Shown here: positions 5,762-8,766 of the stretch, piece by piece
Layout: each line of letters starts with the position of its first letter
Position numbering within the stretch: position 1 is the first letter of the stretch
NCBI GenBank assembly: GCA_937906285.1
Contig: CALCWL010000612.1
Coordinates: 1 to 8,766 of the forward strand
DNA length: 8,766 nt
Direction: 5' to 3'
Source of the DNA: an uncultured Rhodanobacter sp.
Lineage (GTDB): Bacteria > Pseudomonadota > Gammaproteobacteria > Xanthomonadales > Rhodanobacteraceae
Position numbers and translations under genes: made by a program
The notes under the pieces: model-generated
The model's database searches: none
Told to the model about the DNA's origin: nothing
What the model saw: only the letters and a program-made list of their open reading frames with translations

Positions 5762-7117
5762 TCAGCGCCGCCGTCGGCGCCACACGATGACGCCGCCGAT
5801 CAGCAGCAGCAGCAGCGGCAGGCCGAACAGGAAGCCGAAGCTCAGCACGTTCAACTCGCCCTGCGAGATTTCCAGCAGACGGTCCGGCGCGCCGCGCGGC
5901 GGCACGTCGACCAGCTTGTCGTCGCCCAGCAGCCAGTTGAACACCCGCTCGCCCAGCGCGCGGTTGCCGCCGTTGCCGAGGTAGGTGTTGGAGAGGAAAT
6001 CGCCGTCGCCGATCACCACCGCGCGCTGCTCGCTCTTGTCCGGGCTGGGCGACAGCCGGCTCAGCGCGAAGCCGAAATCCAGCGGGCCTTTCAGCTCGCC
6101 GGCGTCGGCGTCGTAGCGGATGTCCGAGCTTCTGGTGTTGTCGATCGGCTGGAACTCGGTCCAGCTCTGCGGGCTGGAGCGCAGGAAGGCGTGCGTCGCC
6201 CAGCCCGTGCGCGCCACCTCGGCCAGCGCCGAGACCTGCGGAAACAGCGTGGTGAGCTGGAAGCCGCGGGTGATCGCCTGCGGCGGGTAACTGCCCAGCG
6301 CGAGCATGCGCGGATCGTGCAGGCCCAGCGCCGAACCGGAGCCGTCCACCAGCACGCCCGGCAGTACGCGCACGCCCAGCACGTCGGCCAATGGCTTGAG
6401 CCCGAGTTCGTCGTTGGCCGGCTCGGTGAGCCACAGCAGATTGCCGCCGGCCTGCACGTAATCGACCAGCGCGTGCACCGCGCCCGGCGCGAGCGGCACC
6501 GTGGGACTGGCCAGCACCACCAGGTCGGTGTGCGCAGGCACCGCGCCCACCTGCGAGAAGTTGAGCGGCACCGCGCGCATGCCGCGGCTTTCCAGCTGCG
6601 CCATGAAGGTGCCCATGTCGGCATTCGCCTGGCCGTCGGCGCGGCGTTCGTCGTCGCCGGTGACGAAGGCGACGATGCGGTCGTTGCCGCGCTGCAGCCG
6701 CTCCAGCGCGTTGGTCAGGCTGCGCTCGGACAACTCGTCCAGGCGTTGCTCGTGGCCCTGGTAATGCAGGATCAGCGCGCCGTCGACGGTGATCCCCAGC
6801 TCGCGCATCTTCGCCGGATCCAGCTGCGGGTCGACGAAGCGCAGGCTGATGTCGCGCTTCACCATCTGGTAGCGCTGCAGGAAGCCGGCAATGGTCTGGC
6901 GCAGGTCGCCCTGCGGGCTGGCGTAACTGACGATGTCCACCGGGCCTTCGAGCTTCGCCAGCACCGCGCGACTTGCCGGCGACAGACTGACGCGACCGTT
7001 CGCGGTCCAGTCCATCACGTAGGCATGGCGCGTGCCGAGGTAACCGACGGCGGCGCAGCCAAGCAGCAGCAGCAGCGCGAACAACCAGCCGTCCAGACGT
7101 CTGAACATGTTGTGCAT
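5762..7117 (-). CDS. GldG-like ABC transporter auxiliary protein, membrane anchored
   Basis: The 451-residue product has an N-terminal membrane helix (about 11-30), a large extracytoplasmic region and a C-terminal helix (about 423-446) ending in a WRRRRR tail that should lie in the cytoplasm. The central part fits the ABC_transp_aux (GIFT-like) domain: FSVNLSP-like TANGRVSLSPASR (38-50), RIVAFVTGDDER (147-158), the NLLWLTEP segment (226-233) and the late RAVVIGDGDFLSN motif (365-377) typical of GldG. In Flavobacterium, GldA/F/G form an ABC complex needed for gliding; elsewhere the substrate is not known. The ATG at 7117 shares one base with the TGA of the permease gene (TGATG), a sign of coupled translation. 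A longer in-frame start at 7192 would place 25 extra residues inside the permease gene and is less likely. A further ATG at 7108 is also possible. Confidence 0.85.
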   Translation of the reverse strand: MHNMFRRLDGWLFALLLLLGCAAVGYLGTRHAYVMDWTANGRVSLSPASRAVLAKLEGPVDIVSYASPQGDLRQTIAGFLQRYQMVKRDISLRFVDPQLDPAKMRELGITVDGALILHYQGHEQRLDELSERSLTNALERLQRGNDRIVAFVTGDDERRADGQANADMGTFMAQLESRGMRAVPLNFSQVGAVPAHTDLVVLASPTVPLAPGAVHALVDYVQAGGNLLWLTEPANDELGLKPLADVLGVRVLPGVLVDGSGSALGLHDPRMLALGSYPPQAITRGFQLTTLFPQVSALAEVARTGWATHAFLRSSPQSWTEFQPIDNTRSSDIRYDADAGELKGPLDFGFALSRLSPSPDKSEQRAVVIGDGDFLSNTYLGNGGNRALGERVFNWLLGDDKLVDVPPRGAPDRLLEISQGELNVLSFGFLFGLPLLLLLIGGVIVWRRRRR

Positions 7118-7872
7118 CAGCCGCGCTCCCGCTCGGTGGACAGGTGGCGCGTGGCCAGCGCCAGCGAGAGGCAGATCAGCAACGCGAACCACAGCAGGTC
7201 GGCGCTGGAGACCAGGCCGCGCAGCAGCGGTTGCACGTGCGTGCTCATCGCCAGCCAGTTGATCGCGCCGCCGTCAATGCCGGCCATCTGCGCACCCAGG
7301 TTCACGCTCCACAGCGCCAGGCCCAGGATCAGCGCGGCGGCCGCGGCGATCGCCGGGTGGCTGGCGAAGCTGGAACAGGCCAGGCCCAACGCGGCCAGCG
7401 CGGCCAGCATCAGGGCCAGGCCGACGGCGGCGGCGGCGAGTTTGCCCCAGTCCAGGTCGGTGGCGTGCGCCAGCGTCAGCGGCATGGCCAGGGTCAGCGC
7501 CAGCCACAGCGTCAGCCAGCCGAGCAGGGCGAGGTACTTGCCGAGCACGATGCGCGATGCCGGCACACCGGCGGCGAACAACAGCGGCAGCGTGCCGCTG
7601 CGGCGTTCGCCGGCGATCGCCGACATGGTCAGCAGCGGCACCACCAGGAACGCCAGTTGCGCCAGCTGGCCCAGCAGCGGCACCGCCACCAGATCGGTGA
7701 AGCCGGGGCCGTCGGGCAGGGCGGCGCGCTGGACCTGGCCGGCCAGGAAACTGCCCAGCAGCACGGTGAAGTTCCAGCCCAGCCAGGCCAGGGTCAGCGC
7801 GGCCAGTACCCAGGCCAGCGGACGCACCAGCAGGCGACGCCATTCCAGGCGGGCAACTGCCAACGCGCTCAT
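7117..7872 (-). CDS. ABC-2 type permease, GldF-like
   Basis: The 251-residue integral membrane protein has about six hydrophobic segments (roughly 20-40, 64-86, 112-134, 144-168, 173-195, 225-242). The cytoplasmic motif GERRSGTLPLLFAAGVPASRIVLGKYLA spans about 88-114 and is the classic ABC-2 permease signature that contacts the ATPase. A helical amphipathic N-terminus (ALAVARLEWRRLLVRPLAW) is also typical. It forms the membrane channel of the exporter-like complex with the upstream ATPase and downstream GldG-like protein. Its start overlaps the ATPase stop by 4 bases (ATGA), so no separate ribosome binding site is needed. The substrate cannot be read from sequence. Confidence 0.88.
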   Translation of the reverse strand: MSALAVARLEWRRLLVRPLAWVLAALTLAWLGWNFTVLLGSFLAGQVQRAALPDGPGFTDLVAVPLLGQLAQLAFLVVPLLTMSAIAGERRSGTLPLLFAAGVPASRIVLGKYLALLGWLTLWLALTLAMPLTLAHATDLDWGKLAAAAVGLALMLAALAALGLACSSFASHPAIAAAAALILGLALWSVNLGAQMAGIDGGAINWLAMSTHVQPLLRGLVSSADLLWFALLICLSLALATRHLSTERERG

Positions 7873-8627
7873 GCGGCCTGCGCCGGGCGCGGGTTCATCG
7901 CGATCTCGAAGAAGCGCCGTTCCAGCGCCGCATGATCGCCGGCCTCGACCGTGCCTTCGTGCTGCAACGCGCCCTCATGCAGGATCGCCACGCGATCGCA
8001 CACCGCGGTGACTTCGGCCAGCACATGCGTGGACAGGATCACCGCGGTGCCGGCGGCGGCCTGTTCGCGGATGAGGCTGCGCAGCGCGGCCACCTGCACC
8101 GGGTCGAGTGCGTTCGCCGGTTCGTCCAGCACCAGCAGGGCTGGGCGGTGCACCAGCGCGCAGGCCAGTCCCAGCCGCTGGCGCTGGCCCTGCGACAGCA
8201 CGCCGGCCAGGCGCCGCGCCAGCGGTTGTAGCTCCAGCCGCTCGACGATCGCGTTGCGCGCCGCGCGCAAGGCGGCGCCGCGCAGGCCGCGCAGGCGGGC
8301 GTGGGCGTCCAGGTGTTCGATCACGTTCAGCTCCGGCCACAGCGGCGCACGCTCGGGCAGCCAGCCGATCCCCGTGCGCGCGAGCTCCGGTCGCTCCAGA
8401 AAATCCTCGCCGTTCAGCTTGATGGCGCCGGTGTCGGGTCGCAGCGCCCCGGCGATCATCGACAAGGTGGTCGACTTGCCGGCGCCATTGATTCCGAGCA
8501 GGCCCAATACCTGGCCGCGGAGCAGGCTCAGGCTGAGATCGCGCACGGCAACACGACCGGCGCGGCGGCGTGCGACGTGGTCCAGCTGCAGGGTGGGCGG
8601 CGGGTCGGCGGGGATGATCGTGGTCAT
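7869..8627 (-). CDS. ABC transporter ATP-binding protein, GldA/CcmA-like
   Basis: The 252-residue nucleotide-binding subunit powers the ABC-2 complex. It shows Walker A GINGAGKST (45-53), the Q-loop region GWLPERAPLWPELNVIEHL (88-106, with Glu where many ABC proteins have Gln, as in GldA-type proteins), signature LSQGQRQR (144-151), Walker B LLVLDEP (164-170), D-loop NALD (172-175) and switch histidine H201 in LSTHVL. All catalytic parts are present. It is the first gene of the five-gene leftward operon. The ATG at 8627 has a poor ribosome binding site; a GTG or other ATG slightly downstream is conceivable, but the N-terminal stretch before LQLDHVA is short, so the choice has little effect. 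The start faces a divergent control region. Confidence 0.93.
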   Translation of the reverse strand: MTTIIPADPPPTLQLDHVARRRAGRVAVRDLSLSLLRGQVLGLLGINGAGKSTTLSMIAGALRPDTGAIKLNGEDFLERPELARTGIGWLPERAPLWPELNVIEHLDAHARLRGLRGAALRAARNAIVERLELQPLARRLAGVLSQGQRQRLGLACALVHRPALLVLDEPANALDPVQVAALRSLIREQAAAGTAVILSTHVLAEVTAVCDRVAILHEGALQHEGTVEAGDHAALERRFFEIAMNPRPAQAA

Positions 8628-8676
8628 TGTCTGATTGTCACGGCGCCCCCATGGTTAAACAACAGGTGATCGCGAG

Positions 8677-8694
8677 CGGTGCCAACCAACACCG
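8677..8694. repeat. inverted repeat CGGTG-N8-CACCG, possible operator
   Basis: Two perfect 5-base arms are separated by 8 bases (CCAACCAA). The dyad overlaps the suggested -35 of the ABC operon, a typical place for a repressor or activator site. Five-base arms arise often by chance in GC-rich DNA. Confidence 0.3.
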
Positions 8695-8719
8695 GTTTCA
8701 CTCCCGCCTCTTGACAGAC

Positions 8720-8728
8720 TGTTATGCT
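8720..8728 (+). promoter_or_regulatory. putative extended -10 (TGTTATGCT) for a rightward gene beyond the window
   Basis: TG-N-TATGCT is an extended -10 arrangement with 4 of 6 matches in the hexamer. TTGACA at 8711-8716 matches a -35 perfectly but is only 6 bases away, too close to pair with it, and no good -10 stands 16-18 bases downstream of it. Start of transcription would fall near 8735. Confidence 0.35.
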
Positions 8729-8754
8729 CATGAATTGCCCATGCTGGCGGGGAT

Positions 8755-8766
8755 GGGGTTTTCCCC
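8755..8766. repeat. perfect palindrome GGGG-TTTT-CCCC at the window end
   Basis: Four G, four T and four C form a small hairpin that would lie in the leader of the presumed rightward transcript. The sequence stops here, so it cannot be told whether the stem extends or lies in a coding region. Confidence 0.35.

Larger units (their letters stand above)
8628..8766. promoter_or_regulatory. Probable divergent control region at the right edge
   Basis: These 139 bases hold no recognised gene. They must contain the promoter of the leftward ABC/mutM operon. On the minus strand TTGGCA (8686-8681) followed 18 bases later by TGTTTA (8662-8657) is a possible but weak -35/-10 pair, within 30-60 bases of the ATPase start. 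The right part carries signals pointing the other way, listed separately. Several short plus-strand ATG frames are open at the window end (8724, 8741, 8753), but none is long enough to judge. Confidence 0.5.

Noticed and set aside
5801..5816. CAG triplet run, and a similar one at 7062-7076, as possible slippage-prone microsatellites
   Set aside because: Both encode leucine runs inside predicted membrane helices of the GldG-like protein; five repeats are normal for GC-rich leucine codons.
4419..6434. MutM read as the C-terminal part of a 671-residue fusion protein
   Set aside because: The frame is simply free of stops across the upstream genes. The added part is Arg/Ala-rich noise overlapping the DUF4340-like and GldG-like genes, and MutM needs a free N-terminal proline.
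5264..8011. A 915-codon open frame on the plus strand opposite the ABC operon
   Set aside because: It is antisense to four well-supported genes, with a composition dominated by Arg, Gln, Ala and His. It is the usual mirror of GC-rich coding DNA, and no domain is recognisable.

Overview
The window is a dense, GC-rich bacterial chromosome segment. Gene content and protein style (Rep helicase, a thymidine kinase with a YVSVSRAEF ending, MutM) suggest a gammaproteobacterium of the Xanthomonadales, in the Rhodanobacter/Dyella/Xanthomonas neighbourhood. This is an inference from protein flavour only; no rRNA or other marker is present. I see no tRNA, rRNA, CRISPR array, insertion sequence, phage gene or plasmid function.

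Layout. Positions 1-666 (-) hold the N-terminal 222 residues of a Rep-type DNA helicase that continues past the left edge. A short divergent promoter region (667-753) separates it from a rightward group: an FAD-dependent oxidoreductase of the flavin-dependent halogenase family (754-2049), type II thymidine kinase tdk (2104-2736), and an unrecognised 254-residue soluble protein (2760-3524) that is probably cotranscribed with tdk. A strong 14-bp hairpin (3544-3574) sits in the convergent gap before a leftward Hbn1/CinD-like nitroreductase (3607-4206). A 212-bp non-coding stretch (4207-4418) follows.

Positions 4419-8627 (-) look like one tight five-gene operon, transcribed right to left: ABC ATPase (GldA-like), ABC-2 permease (GldF-like), membrane-anchored auxiliary protein (GldG-like), a small DUF4340-like protein and mutM (formamidopyrimidine-DNA glycosylase). 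The first four genes overlap or abut by 4, 1 and 0 bases, and mutM follows after 14 bases. The ATPase, permease and two anchored proteins probably form one inner-membrane ABC complex whose substrate is unknown. MutM repairs oxidised guanine and appears to share only the transcript. The right edge (8628-8766) is a probable divergent control region with an extended -10 pointing to a gene beyond the window.

Most of the window is ordinary housekeeping DNA. I did not find convincing evidence of a new multi-gene system. The items most worth checking are the isolated halogenase-like enzyme with its signature motifs intact, the gliding-type ABC module coupled to mutM, the thymidine kinase that seems to have lost its zinc site, and the uncharacterised partner gene of tdk.
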